A stretch of 64,000 nucleotides of DNA from Halosimplex aquaticum (GTDB lineage Archaea > Halobacteriota > Halobacteria > Halobacteriales > Haloarculaceae): NCBI RefSeq assembly GCF_028747785.1, contig NZ_CP118158.1, forward strand, positions 2,046,001-2,110,000. Reading direction: 5' to 3'. The notes beneath the pieces are model-generated. The model saw nothing but the letters and a program-made list of their open reading frames with translations. It ran no database searches and was not told where the DNA came from. Each line of letters begins with the position of its first letter. Positions within the stretch are counted from its first letter, which is position 1. Shown piece by piece: positions 46,657 to 56,022 of this stretch. A program made the translations under genes and the position numbers.

Positions 46657-46717
46657 GATCTCCAACTGAAACGTACCCGTCCGTCCGGCGGCGATCCCGC
46701 CGTTTCAGGTGGAGATC
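46657..46717. repeat. Large inverted repeat upstream of ftsZ1 (hairpin 1)
   Basis: Arms of 17 bases, gatctccaactgaaacg (46657-46673) and cgtttcaggtggagatc (46701-46717), are complementary at 16 of 17 positions. Inside is a second stem, ggcgg/ccgcc with a 5-base loop. It lies in the 379-base gap between dtdA and ftsZ1 and has no T-run after it, so a simple terminator is less likely than an RNA structure or protein-binding site. Confidence 0.75.
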
Positions 46718-46740
46718 GGCAGAGACGCCGATACGGCTGA

Positions 46741-46786
46741 GTAACGCGGGCTTACGGACGGGAACCGTCCGGTACGCCCGTGTTAC
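46741..46786. repeat. Inverted repeat upstream of ftsZ1 (hairpin 2)
   Basis: A 46-base hairpin with outer arms gtaacgcgggc and gcccgtgttac (one mismatch) continuing into an inner stem ggacgg/ccgtcc around a gaa loop. It ends about 36 bases before the ftsZ1 TATA box. No T-run follows. Confidence 0.75.
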
Positions 46787-46822
46787 CGATCGTCAGTCAG
46801 GCGTCTGACGCTCAGGGGAAGC

Positions 46823-46832
46823 TTCATAAATG
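46823..46832 (+). promoter_or_regulatory. TATA box for ftsZ1
   Basis: The sequence ttcataaatg lies about 30 bases before the ATG at 46858. Spacing predicts transcription starting within a few bases of the start codon, so the message is effectively leaderless. Confidence 0.6.
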
Positions 46833-46857
46833 TTGGCCATCAACGGCAACTTAAATT

Positions 46858-48030
46858 ATGGACTCTATAATCGACGACGCGATCGACGAGGCCGAGGAAG
46901 AGCGCGAAGAGGCGGCCCAGCAAGGCGGCGGACAGGCCCAGGAGAGCACGGGAACGACGGGGACGGACGAGATGTCGACCTCCGGGCAGATGTCCGACGA
47001 GGAGCTGGCCGATGTCGTCAAAGATCTGGAGACGAAGATCACCGTCGTCGGCTGCGGGGGCGCCGGCGGCAACACCGTCACGCGGATGATGGAAGAGGGG
47101 ATCCACGGGGCGAAGCTCGTCGCCGCGAACACGGACGCCCAGCACCTCGCCGACGAGGTGGCCGCGGACACGAAGATCCTCATCGGTCGCAAGCGAACCG
47201 GCGGTCGCGGGGCCGGTTCCGTCCCCAAGATCGGCGAGGAAGCCGCACAGGAGAACATCGAGGACATCCAGCAGTCCATCGACGGCTCGGACATGGTGTT
47301 CGTCACCGCGGGCCTCGGCGGGGGCACAGGGACCGGTTCCGCGCCGGTCGTGGCCCAGGCCGCCCAGGACAACGGCGCGCTCACCATCTCCATCGTCACG
47401 ATCCCCTTCACCGCGGAGGGCGAGCGCCGGCGCGCCAACGCCGACGCCGGTCTCGAACGGCTGCGCGCCGTCTCCGACACGGTCATCGTCGTGCCGAACG
47501 ACCGCCTGCTCGACTACGCGCCGAGCATGCCCCTGCAGGACGCGTTCAAGATCTGCGACCGCGTCCTCATGCGCTCGGTCAAGGGCATGACCGAACTGAT
47601 CACCAAGCCCGGCCTCGTCAACGTCGACTTCGCCGACGTTCGCACGATCATGGAGAACGGCGGCGTCGCCATGATCGGCCTCGGCGAGTCCGACAGCGAG
47701 AACAAGGCCCAGGACTCCATCCGCTCGGCCCTGCGCTCGCCGCTGCTCGACGTGGAGTTCGACGGCGCGAACTCCGCGCTCGTCAACGTCGTCGGCGGTC
47801 CCGACATGTCTATCGAGGAAGCCGAGGGCGTCGTCGAGGAGATCTACGACCGCATCGACCCCGACGCCCGCATCATCTGGGGCGCCTCGGTCAACAACGA
47901 GTTCGAGGGCAAGATGGAGACGATGATCGTCGTCACCGGCGTCGAGTCCCCGCAGATCTACGGCAAGAGCGAGGCCGAGAAGGAACGCGCCGCGAAGGAA
48001 CTCGGCGACGACATCGACTACGTCGAGTAA
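46858..48030 (+). CDS. ftsZ1: Cell division GTPase FtsZ, FtsZ1 type
   Basis: A 390-residue tubulin-superfamily GTPase. The N-terminus [15 protein letters not shown] is like haloarchaeal FtsZ1. The nucleotide-binding parts are [15 protein letters not shown] (about residues 64-78), GGGTGTG at 154-160 in the tubulin signature, and the T7 loop [13 protein letters not shown]. It forms the division ring; in Haloferax FtsZ1 assembles the site and FtsZ2 constricts. A disordered acidic region (residues 15-55) precedes the GTPase core. The usual FtsZ1-SecE-Spt5 cluster is stretched here by four other genes. Confidence 0.95.
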   Translation: MDSIIDDAIDEAEEEREEAAQQGGGQAQESTGTTGTDEMSTSGQMSDEELADVVKDLETKITVVGCGGAGGNTVTRMMEEGIHGAKLVAANTDAQHLADEVAADTKILIGRKRTGGRGAGSVPKIGEEAAQENIEDIQQSIDGSDMVFVTAGLGGGTGTGSAPVVAQAAQDNGALTISIVTIPFTAEGERRRANADAGLERLRAVSDTVIVVPNDRLLDYAPSMPLQDAFKICDRVLMRSVKGMTELITKPGLVNVDFADVRTIMENGGVAMIGLGESDSENKAQDSIRSALRSPLLDVEFDGANSALVNVVGGPDMSIEEAEGVVEEIYDRIDPDARIIWGASVNNEFEGKMETMIVVTGVESPQIYGKSEAEKERAAKELGDDIDYVE

Positions 48031-48193
48031 TCGGACTCGATAGCCTGGATTCTCCGTTCTTTCTGTCCTTCTAGCGCCGCTTCTGGTCGATATCGAACGA
48101 TCTCAGACTCCGCGACTGCCGCCGGCTGTCCCCTCGCTCGCCGCGTTGGTGATAGCCACAAGACACTTCCGGGGGAGTGGTGAACGGGGACCT

Positions 48194-50698
48194 ATGGTTG
48201 CCGCTCGCTTGCCCTCCGCTCGCGGTGTAGTTGCGACGCTCCTCGCCGTCGCTCTCGCGGCGACGGCCGTCACCGCCGGAGGCACCGTCATTTCCGGTCC
48301 AATCGCCGTCGTCGGCGACGAGACGAACGACCGGGTACGCTCCGACGTTGCCACGACAGACACCGCTCCGAACGGGACGAACGCGACGGTCATGGTCGCC
48401 CCGCGCAGATCGGTCGACCGCCTCACGTCTGCCGAGGCCATCGAACGGGGGCGCGAGGCCGGGTGGGTGACGCCGTCGCCCGCTGTCGCCGTCGGAGACA
48501 CGGTCGTGCTTCGGCTGACCGTGCCTGGGCTCACCGACAGGGTGGCGAACGCGACGGGTGAGACCGACGACGTGCGATTCCGGTCGCTGATCGGTCGCGA
48601 GAACGTGTCGCTCCGGCTCGTCCAGAAACACGTGAGCCCCCACCGAGAGCGCCTTACGGTCTATCTGAACGAGTCAACCGGGCGGTCGGTCACCGCAGAT
48701 CCGGCCAACGACACATACTACGTCGCTTCCGACCTCGCCGAGGCACCGAACTCCTGGGGGGAGTCTGGGGTCGACGACTACCTCCACGACGCCGAGTTCG
48801 TCCCTCGACTAACTGTTGAGGGGGACCACCTGCTGAATCCCGGCGAAGTCGACGAGTCGAACCGGACCGGCGAGTTCACTCTCGTCGACCGGGAGGGATC
48901 GCTGACCGGTGTCGACACCGACAAGCGCCTCGCGCCCGGGTTCGCGGCCGCGCCGAACCAGACCGTTACCGGTCATACGACGCTCGCTCCGGGGTCGACG
49001 GTGACCGTCACCGTGACGAACGCCACGGGTATCGAGACGCCGAAGACGGCGACGGGGCAGGTCACGAGAGCGACGGCCAGACCGGACGAGTACGGGCCAC
49101 CGAAGTTCGTGTTCGAGTCCGTGCTGAATCTCAGCGGGGTCCAGCCCGGAACCGAAATCGGTCTCGTCGTCACGTCGAACGGCACGGTCATCAGCGATCA
49201 GTACGAGCAGGATCGGTTCCGGGCACCGGTCGACTCGGCAGGCACCGCGGTCGAACTGCCGGCGACCAGTCCGATCCGAAACGACGCCGTCCGAGTCGAG
49301 CGAGCGGTTCTCCCCGACGGCGGGTTCGTCGCAGTGGAGCAAGTGGCCGATGGCACGGTCGTCGGCAGCAGCGGCTATCTCGACCCCGGCACCCACGAGG
49401 GGCTACGCGTGAGAGTTAGCGAGCACGTCGCCGACAACTCGACCCTTCGGGTCTCCCTCGCCCACGACTCCGACGGCGACGGACGTTACTTCGTGGGCGC
49501 CGACCGGTCCTACGCCGACTCGATGCGACCGGTCGGCGCGACCGTCTCGTGGAACGCCACCGCAGCGGCGATCGATGACTCAACCAAGACACCGAACGCG
49601 ACGGTCATGGTCGCGCCGAGCGGGAAACGGGAGGCGCTGTCGTCGCGGGCGGCTATCCGTCAAGCGCAGCGGGAGGGATGGCTTACGACTTCGGAAACGT
49701 ACACGAAAGGCGACACGTTCGGCCTCAGACTCACCGCACCGGGTATCGCCGGCGCCGTGGCGAACAAAAGCGGCGCTACCGACGAAGCACGGTTCCGGTC
49801 ATTCCTCGCTAATACGAACACGTCGCTGATGGTGATCCAGAAATACCCCACTCCGTCGCGCAATCGACAACAACTCTATCTGGATGCAGCGAACGTAACG
49901 ACGGCCGTCGCCGACCTTGACAACGACACCTACTACGTCGCCGCCGACCTGGCGGCGCTTCCGTCGTCGTCGCCGAACGACGACGAACGGTCGTTCTCTG
50001 AACCGTGGCTGATCGACGAGCACCAGTACGTCCCGCGCTTCGTTGTCGACGGACACCGTCGATTGAATCCAGGCGACATCGGTGAGCCGAATCGCACCGG
50101 CCAGTTCACGATATTCGACCCTGATGCGACAGTGGCATTCCCGAACGAGACAGCGGTGACGGTGCCAGCCGGACCGGCACCGAATCAGACGATCACGGGC
50201 TACACGAACGTCGCACCGGGAACGACGGTGACCGTCCGACTGTTCAACGGATCGGGCGAACCGTTCCCGATAACCGAGACCGCCCGCGTCACGCGGGAGT
50301 CGCCGCCGGCTGCGGATTCAGAAGAGAACCGATTTCGGGCGACCGTCGACCTCAGCGGAGCCGATCCCGGGACCGAGTTCCTGATCGAAATCGGGGCGAA
50401 CGGCACGCTGATCGGCGGACCGTACCGCGGCTACGTCGATCCAGAACTCGCACCGACTGCGACGCCGACTCCCACTCCGACTGAAACACCGGCGCCGACG
50501 CCGACTGCAACCGAGACGTCGACCGAGACACCGCACCGAGACCCGGGAACGACACCAACCGAGACGCAGACGCCGGCCGCAACGACCGAGACGACCACCG
50601 CCGACGGCCTCGGGTTCGGCGTGCTTCCGGCGCTCGCCGGCCTCGCTCTCGTTCTCGCCGCACTGGGTACGGGCGCACGCCGACGGAGGGACGATTGA
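48194..50698 (+). CDS. Large PGF-CTERM surface protein with two repeats
   Basis: An 834-residue secreted protein from ATG 48194 (MVAARLPSARG), with a Sec-type signal (residues 8-32). Two related 220-residue regions begin NATVMVAPRRSVDR and NATVMVAPSGKREA and include ANDTYYVASDLA or DNDTYYVAADLA. A DUF7282-like domain (RVERAVLPDGGFVAVEQV) lies between them. A Thr/Pro stalk and a PGF-CTERM-like tail follow (DGLGFG, then a span, then RRRRDD). Many NxS/T sites suggest N-glycosylation. It is probably an S-layer-associated protein anchored by ArtA. Its stop overlaps the next start. Confidence 0.8.
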   Translation: MVAARLPSARGVVATLLAVALAATAVTAGGTVISGPIAVVGDETNDRVRSDVATTDTAPNGTNATVMVAPRRSVDRLTSAEAIERGREAGWVTPSPAVAVGDTVVLRLTVPGLTDRVANATGETDDVRFRSLIGRENVSLRLVQKHVSPHRERLTVYLNESTGRSVTADPANDTYYVASDLAEAPNSWGESGVDDYLHDAEFVPRLTVEGDHLLNPGEVDESNRTGEFTLVDREGSLTGVDTDKRLAPGFAAAPNQTVTGHTTLAPGSTVTVTVTNATGIETPKTATGQVTRATARPDEYGPPKFVFESVLNLSGVQPGTEIGLVVTSNGTVISDQYEQDRFRAPVDSAGTAVELPATSPIRNDAVRVERAVLPDGGFVAVEQVADGTVVGSSGYLDPGTHEGLRVRVSEHVADNSTLRVSLAHDSDGDGRYFVGADRSYADSMRPVGATVSWNATAAAIDDSTKTPNATVMVAPSGKREALSSRAAIRQAQREGWLTTSETYTKGDTFGLRLTAPGIAGAVANKSGATDEARFRSFLANTNTSLMVIQKYPTPSRNRQQLYLDAANVTTAVADLDNDTYYVAADLAALPSSSPNDDERSFSEPWLIDEHQYVPRFVVDGHRRLNPGDIGEPNRTGQFTIFDPDATVAFPNETAVTVPAGPAPNQTITGYTNVAPGTTVTVRLFNGSGEPFPITETARVTRESPPAADSEENRFRATVDLSGADPGTEFLIEIGANGTLIGGPYRGYVDPELAPTATPTPTPTETPAPTPTATETSTETPHRDPGTTPTETQTPAATTETTTADGLGFGVLPALAGLALVLAALGTGARRRRDD

Positions 50699-52320
50699 TG
50701 GTCGAGTCTCTCCGGCCCCGCCGTCTCGGGGCGATGCTCGCACTCTTCGCGGTGTGTCTCTCGGTCGCCGCCCTGGCGGCGAGCGCGCCCGTCGTCGCCG
50801 ATTCCCACCTCGCCATCGAAGAAGATGCGGTCGAACAGGCCCACGGCGACGTGGCCGAGTTCATGCTGTCGGTTCCGCAGGGGGAGTCGGTCGCCGCCGT
50901 CGTGGACGGACCCGGCGGCAGTCGGGAACTGAATCTCTCGGACGCGAGCGGAGACGGTCGGATCGCGCTGTCGATCAACAGCTATCTCGCCGGACCGGAC
51001 GCGACCGCAACGGAGGTGTACGGCGTCGGCGATGGCGACCGGCTGTCGGTCGAGGGCGAGGCCACCGGTCGACTGCCGCCCGGGTCGTACCGGATCGCGG
51101 CGTACGCCGACGGGACCGACAGCGAGCCGGCTGACACCGCAGGGCTCACGCTCACCGACCGCGGGCTCGGCAACGCCACGGTCATGGTCGCGCCGAACGG
51201 CTCGCGCGAGCGCCTCGACTCGCTGGCGGCGATCCAGCGCGCGCAGGAGCGACGGTGGCTGACGCCGACGAACGAGGTCGCGATCGGCGACACGTTCGTC
51301 CTGCGGCTGGACGTGCCCGGCGTCGCGGGCGCGGTCGCCAACGAATCGGGGCCGACCGACGAAGCGCGCTTTCGGCGGCTGCTCGCGGGCTCGAACACGT
51401 CGCTCCTGCTGAGCGAGCAGATGCCCGGTCCGTCGCGCCCGCGCCACCACCTCTCCCTCGACGCATCGAACACCACGACTGTCGTCGCCGACCCTGACAA
51501 CGACACCTACTACGTCGCGGCCGATCTGGCGGTGCTCCCCTGGAAATACAGTCACAGCCTCCGCGAGGGCGAACTGTCGTTCGCCGATTCCCCTCTCAGG
51601 TACGGGAACACCTACGTCCCGCGGTTCCTCGTCGACAACCGTTCCCGGCTGAACCCGAGCGATATCTCCGAAGGTAGCCGGACTGGCCAGTTCGCCGCGG
51701 TCGGACCGGACGCGGTCGTCACATACCCCGGGAAGCGGGACGGGACCCTCCAGGCAGCGCCGTCGTCCAACCAGGTCGTCGCCGGGTGGACGACCGTCGC
51801 ACCGGGGTCGACGGTGACGGTCGAACTGTCGAACGACGAGGGCGACTCGTTCCCGGCGACCCGGACGGTCAGAGTCGTGCAAGAGCGACCGCCCGGCGCA
51901 GAGGGGGCCGTCTACCGCTACCGAGCCGAGTTCGACCTCAGTGAGGCCGAGCCAGGAACTACCTTCGATGTCGACATCCGGTCGAACGGGACGCAGCTCA
52001 ATCCGCAAGACTCCTGGGACGATGGGCCCCGTGGCTTCGTTGACCCCACACTCGCGCCGACGGCCACTGCGACCGCGACGCCGACCGAAACGGCTCTCCC
52101 CGCCCCGACCGGCACGTCCGCACAGACGCCGATCGCAACGGGGACCCCGACCGCAACACCCCACGCTGACCCAGGGGTGACGCTGACGCGGAGCCAGACG
52201 CCGACCGCGACGGCCGGGACGACCACGGGTGACGGTCCCGGCTTCGGCGCAGTCGCGGCACTTCTCGGATCACTGGCGCTCGTTGCGTTCGGTTGCCTCC
52301 CCGGTCGTCGGGACCGGTGA
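50698..52320 (+). CDS. PGF-CTERM surface protein, shorter paralogue
   Basis: A 540-residue secreted protein from ATG 50698, whose A is the last base of the preceding TGA. It has a signal peptide (residues 12-35), a unique N-terminal beta domain, then one copy of the 220-residue repeat of the upstream gene (NATVMVAPNGSRERLDSLAA, DNDTYYVAADLAVLP). It ends in a Thr/Ala/Pro stalk and a PGF-CTERM tail (DGPGFGAVAALLGSL, basic end). It is probably co-translated with, and partly derived from, the upstream gene. Function unknown. Confidence 0.8.
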   Translation: MVESLRPRRLGAMLALFAVCLSVAALAASAPVVADSHLAIEEDAVEQAHGDVAEFMLSVPQGESVAAVVDGPGGSRELNLSDASGDGRIALSINSYLAGPDATATEVYGVGDGDRLSVEGEATGRLPPGSYRIAAYADGTDSEPADTAGLTLTDRGLGNATVMVAPNGSRERLDSLAAIQRAQERRWLTPTNEVAIGDTFVLRLDVPGVAGAVANESGPTDEARFRRLLAGSNTSLLLSEQMPGPSRPRHHLSLDASNTTTVVADPDNDTYYVAADLAVLPWKYSHSLREGELSFADSPLRYGNTYVPRFLVDNRSRLNPSDISEGSRTGQFAAVGPDAVVTYPGKRDGTLQAAPSSNQVVAGWTTVAPGSTVTVELSNDEGDSFPATRTVRVVQERPPGAEGAVYRYRAEFDLSEAEPGTTFDVDIRSNGTQLNPQDSWDDGPRGFVDPTLAPTATATATPTETALPAPTGTSAQTPIATGTPTATPHADPGVTLTRSQTPTATAGTTTGDGPGFGAVAALLGSLALVAFGCLPGRRDR

Positions 52321-52438
52321 TCCGGCTGGGACAGTCACCGTCCCGCGGTCGGTCCCTCGGAAGATTTACCCACGCCCGAGCGGATGGGTCCCGCATGCAC
52401 GTTCACAGCGAAATCGACACGAACCGGCGGGTGACCCG

Positions 52439-53293
52439 ATGACGATAAACAGCGACTGGGGCGAGTGGTGGGCCCGCGAGGAGTTCAACGGCCCCGACGT
52501 GGAGGGCGTGTCACTGTGGTTCCTCGGGGTGACGGGCTGGGCGATCCGGACGCCCGAGACCACGCTGTTCATCGACCCGTACTTCAGCACCGAGCGCGAC
52601 CGCGAGTACATCGCGCGGATGCCGCCGGTGCCGATGGAACCGCAGTGGGCCGACGCCTGCGACGCCGTGTTCTGCACGCACGACCACCGCGACCACTTCT
52701 GGCCGCCGTCGTTCGGCCCGCTCCTCGATATCGACGGAGCCTCGATCCACGCGCCCGGGGCGTGCTACGAGAACTTCGACGTGAGCGAGATCGCCGACGA
52801 CCAGCAGGAGGTCGTCGAACCCGGCGACAGCTACGAGGTCGGCGACCTGACGGTCCACGTCCGGGGCGGCCGCGACCCCGACGCCGACGGGAGCGTCACC
52901 TACGTCCTCGAACACGAGGAGGGGACGATCTTCCACGGCGGCGACAACCGCCCCTGCGACGCGTTCGAGGCCGTCGGCGAGGAGTTCGACGTCGACATGG
53001 GCATGCTCTCCTACGGGACGAGCGCGCGGCTCTACCAGGACGGCGAGGTCGTCCGGCGGAAGCTGTACAACGACGCCCAGGACGTGATCGACGCCGCGAA
53101 CATGGTGGGCATCGACCGGCTCGTCCCCACGCACTGGCGGCGCTGGCGGGCGATCCAGGCCGACCCCGGCGCGCTGTCGAAGGCCGCGACGACCTTCGAG
53201 TACCCCCGTATCATCGAGGAGATCGAGGTCGGCGACCGCCTCCGGCTCGGACAGCCCGGGATCGTGACGCCGACCCGTCTCGGCGGCGACTGA
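52439..53293 (+). CDS. UlaG-like metallo-beta-lactamase fold hydrolase
   Basis: A 284-residue protein from ATG 52439 (MTINSDWGEWWAREEFNG). It carries the MBL-fold metal motif CTHDHRDHFWPPS (HxHxDH), followed by FHGGDNRP and PTHWRRWR in place of the last His positions. The best known relatives are L-ascorbate-6-phosphate lactonases (UlaG). The open frame runs 70 codons further upstream, but this lies within the region after the surface-protein stop. The substrate in haloarchaea is unknown. Confidence 0.83.
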   Translation: MTINSDWGEWWAREEFNGPDVEGVSLWFLGVTGWAIRTPETTLFIDPYFSTERDREYIARMPPVPMEPQWADACDAVFCTHDHRDHFWPPSFGPLLDIDGASIHAPGACYENFDVSEIADDQQEVVEPGDSYEVGDLTVHVRGGRDPDADGSVTYVLEHEEGTIFHGGDNRPCDAFEAVGEEFDVDMGMLSYGTSARLYQDGEVVRRKLYNDAQDVIDAANMVGIDRLVPTHWRRWRAIQADPGALSKAATTFEYPRIIEEIEVGDRLRLGQPGIVTPTRLGGD

Positions 53294-53359
53294 AGGCTGC
53301 GAACCGGACGGGTCGGGCGGACCCGACAGGCGGGGCGACGCAGTGGCTGGTCCGGATTC

Positions 53360-54994
53360 TCAGCCGAACACTTCTGTGAATCGGTTCGTGGCCTCGTCAG
53401 GGCCGGCGACGACGAGTTCGTCCTCGGATCGGGGCCGGAAGTCGGGGCCGAGGTCGGTGAGGACGGTGCCGTCGCGTTCGACGGCGACGACGGTGACGCC
53501 GGTCCGTTCGCGCACGTCGGCGTCGCCCAGCGAGTACCCGACGAGGCCGGGCGCCCGCGTCCGGATGACCTCGACCTGGGTGTCGAGGGAGATCACGTCC
53601 TCGTCGTCGAGGACGGCCGAGGCGACCATGCGGCCGGTGACCGTCCCGAGCGAGAGGACGTAGTCGGCGCCGGCGCGGTACATCTTCTGGACGGACTCGG
53701 CCTCTTCGGCGCGGGCGATGATCTCGACGGCACTGTTCTCGTCGCGGACGACCAGCGTCGCGAACTCCGCGGCGGTGTCGTCGGGGATCGCGAGGATGAC
53801 CGACCGGGCCGAGCCCAGGCCGGCGCGTTCGAGCACGTCGGGGTCGGTCGCGTCGCCGACCACGTCGACGCCGGGGTCGTCGTCCCGGTCGACGACCGTG
53901 TACGGCAGGTCGGCGTCGCCAAGAACGGCGGTGACTCTCCGGCCGACCTCGCCGTGGCCGACGACGATGGTCTCGCCGGAGGTGTGGCGGCGCACCTCCG
54001 AGCGGGTGCGGTCGGCGAGGCGCTCCAGCTGCGCCTCCTCGCCGGTCAGCAACAGGACGGTCCCGGGTTCGATGACCGAGTCCGGTTCGGGCGGGCTCTC
54101 GAACTCGCCGTCGAACCAGGCGCCGATGACGTTGACGCCGGCCCGCTCGCGCAGGCCGCTCTCGGCGAGCGTGCTGTCGGCCAGGTCGGCGCCGCGGTGG
54201 ACCGGTAGCTCGACGATGTCGAAGTCCTCGCCGAGTTCGACCTTGCTGCCGAGGTCGGTCGAGACGCTGGCGGTCACCTTGCGGGCGAGGCTCTCGCCGA
54301 GCAGGGGCCGCGGCGAGAGCACCGCGTCGGCGCCGGCGAGTTCGTGGTAGCGCGCGCGGTCGGGCTCCTCGACGACGCTGACGACCCGGACGGACTCGTC
54401 GAGTTCCTTGGCCGTCAGGACGATGCTCGCGTCGACCTGGTCGGAGACGTCCGCGACCAGCGCGCGGGCGTCGGTGAAGTTGGCGGCCCTCAGCCCGTCC
54501 GTGGAGTCGGGGTCGGTGTGGATGACCTCGTAGCCCTCCTCGTAGAGATCCGTGGCCGTGTCGCGGTCGGGTTCGACGATGACCCACTCGACGTTCCGGG
54601 AGTCGAGTTCGGCGATGAGCGTCTCGACTCTGGGCGTGTAGGTGGCGACGATGACGTGGTCCTCGTGGCCGTTCTCGACCGCGCCGGGGACGGTCGTCGA
54701 CAGCGCCTCCTCGAAGGCGGGGAACGCCACGACCGGCAGCGCGAGGAATATCATGACCGTCCCGGAGATGTCCATGACGACGACCAGCACGAGCATGGCC
54801 GACGACTCCCAACCGGCCTGTGCGCCGTAGCCCGTCGTCGTGAAGGTCTCGACGACGAACTGGAACGCCTGGAGAAACGTGAGCGACGTGCTCTCGTAGG
54901 CGCCCATCCCGTACTGGTAGAGGAGGGTGAAGACGACCATGGAGAGGACGAGAACGCCGGTGTACCACACCGACCGGCGCTGCCACGTATTCAT
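53360..54994 (-). CDS. Two-span K+ channel with two RCK (TrkA) modules
   Basis: A 544-residue channel from ATG 54994 (MNTWQRRSVWYTG). TM1 (11-27) and TM2 (about 70-92) flank the selectivity filter TTTGYGA (52-58). Two cytoplasmic RCK units follow: the first with DHVIVATYTPRVETLIAELD, the second with ETIVVGHGEVGRRVTAVLGD, each with a TrkA-C-like domain. In the first unit the GxGxxG nucleotide loop is changed to ATYTPR, so only the second seems able to bind nucleotide. It likely gates K+ flow in the salt-in cell. It converges on the MBL gene and is divergent from secE. Confidence 0.9.
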   Translation of the reverse strand: MNTWQRRSVWYTGVLVLSMVVFTLLYQYGMGAYESTSLTFLQAFQFVVETFTTTGYGAQAGWESSAMLVLVVVMDISGTVMIFLALPVVAFPAFEEALSTTVPGAVENGHEDHVIVATYTPRVETLIAELDSRNVEWVIVEPDRDTATDLYEEGYEVIHTDPDSTDGLRAANFTDARALVADVSDQVDASIVLTAKELDESVRVVSVVEEPDRARYHELAGADAVLSPRPLLGESLARKVTASVSTDLGSKVELGEDFDIVELPVHRGADLADSTLAESGLRERAGVNVIGAWFDGEFESPPEPDSVIEPGTVLLLTGEEAQLERLADRTRSEVRRHTSGETIVVGHGEVGRRVTAVLGDADLPYTVVDRDDDPGVDVVGDATDPDVLERAGLGSARSVILAIPDDTAAEFATLVVRDENSAVEIIARAEEAESVQKMYRAGADYVLSLGTVTGRMVASAVLDDEDVISLDTQVEVIRTRAPGLVGYSLGDADVRERTGVTVVAVERDGTVLTDLGPDFRPRSEDELVVAGPDEATNRFTEVFG

Positions 54995-55128
54995 ATCCAC
55001 TTGGTTGCCGTTCGGCCGTATAACGGTTCTGGGCGAGAAAGACGGGACCGCCGGGCGCCGGCCGCGGTCGCCGACGACCGCCGGCCGGCATCAATAGATA
55101 GAAAAGCCCGCGGGAGCAACCGCTCGGT

Positions 55129-55311
55129 ATGAACGTCCCCTACGACCTGAACTCCTACGTCCGCGTGCTGAAACTGGCGAGCACACCCTCGTGGGAGGAG
55201 TTCTCGCAAGTCGCGAAGATCGCCGGCGCCGGCATCGTCCTCGTCGGCATCCTCGGCTTCCTGATCTTCGTGATCATGAACTTCGTGCCGGGCGGCCCGG
55301 GTGGTTTCTGA
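55129..55311 (+). CDS. secE: SecE/Sec61-gamma translocase subunit
   Basis: A 60-residue protein with one C-terminal membrane span ([19 protein letters not shown]) after an amphipathic helix ([20 protein letters not shown]). This is the archaeal SecE form, which clamps SecY in the translocon. Its TGA shares a base with the ATG of spt5, and secE-spt5 is conserved in archaea and bacteria. Its own promoter appears to be the AT-rich tract catcaatagatagaaaag upstream at about 55089-55106. Confidence 0.92.
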   Translation: MNVPYDLNSYVRVLKLASTPSWEEFSQVAKIAGAGIVLVGILGFLIFVIMNFVPGGPGGF

Positions 55312-55748
55312 TGGGTATCTTCGCCGTCAAGACCACGGCCAGCCAGGAGCGCACCGTCGCGGACATGATCATGAACCGCGAGGAGGAGTCGATCCACGCC
55401 GCGCTCGCCCCCGACTCGCTGACCTCCTACGTCATGGTCGAGGCCGAGGACTCCGCGGTCTTCGAGCGCATCTCCGACGAGATCCCCCACATGCGCGGCG
55501 TCGTCCCCGGGGAGTCCGGCATCTCCGAGGTCGAGCACTTCCTCTCTCCCAAGCCGGACGTCGAGGGCATCGCGGAAGGGGACATCGTCGAACTCATCGC
55601 CGGCCCGTTCAAGGGCGAGAAGGCGCAGGTCCAGCGCATCGACGAGGGCAAAGACCAGGTCACTGTCGAACTGTACGAGGCGACCGTCCCGATTCCGGTC
55701 ACGGTCCGTGGCGACCAGATCCGTGTGCTGGACTCCGAAGAGCGGTAA
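55311..55748 (+). CDS. spt5: Transcription elongation factor Spt5 (NusG family)
   Basis: A 145-residue archaeal Spt5. The NGN domain covers residues 1-85 ([20 protein letters not shown] and [14 protein letters not shown]). The KOW domain covers 88-140 ([19 protein letters not shown], then [20 protein letters not shown]). It binds the RNA polymerase clamp with Spt4 to raise processivity. The last 29 codons with stop and downstream terminator are repeated in tandem after the gene. Confidence 0.94.
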   Translation: MGIFAVKTTASQERTVADMIMNREEESIHAALAPDSLTSYVMVEAEDSAVFERISDEIPHMRGVVPGESGISEVEHFLSPKPDVEGIAEGDIVELIAGPFKGEKAQVQRIDEGKDQVTVELYEATVPIPVTVRGDQIRVLDSEER

Positions 55749-55776
55749 CGTACCGCGAGCGAAGCGAGCGGTTTCA

Positions 55777-55810
55777 CCGCGACCGAACGGAGTGAGGTCG
55801 CGGCCTTTTT
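55777..55810 (+). terminator. Stem-loop terminator after spt5
   Basis: Stem ccgcgacc/ggtcgcgg with an 11-base loop is followed by five T. Preceded by a second self-complementary tract (gcgagcgaagcgagcgg). It lies 29 bases after the spt5 stop. Confidence 0.7.
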
Positions 55811-55870
55811 GCCCCATCTTTTTCGAGGAGTGGTCGCCTTCGGCGACCCGACGAAGAAAAAGGTGGCAGC

Positions 55871-55960
55871 GTCACCGTCGAACTGTACGAGGCGACCGTC
55901 CCGATTCCGGTCACGGTCCGTGGCGACCAGATCCGCGTGCTGGACTCCGAAGAGCGGTAA
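55871..55960 (+). pseudogene. Truncated second copy of the spt5 C-terminus
   Basis: The second duplicate unit carries the last 29 codons of spt5 (KOW end, [10 protein letters not shown]... to DSEER) with an intact stop but no start or upstream half. It is not expected to be translated. It shows the duplication breakpoint lies inside the coding region. Confidence 0.85.
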
Positions 55961-55988
55961 CGTACCGCGAGCGAAGCGAGCGGTTTCA

Positions 55989-56022
55989 CCGCGACCGAAC
56001 GGAGTGAGGTCGCGGCCTTTTT
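55989..56022 (+). terminator. Duplicate stem-loop terminator
   Basis: Exact copy of the terminator at 55777-55810, shifted by 212 bases by the tandem duplication. It would give a second stop for read-through before the ABC transporter genes. Confidence 0.65.

Noticed and set aside
46657..46786. Reading the two hairpins as intrinsic terminators of dtdA
   Set aside because: Neither stem has a following T-run, and both lie nearly 180 bases or more after the dtdA stop, so a terminator was not called.
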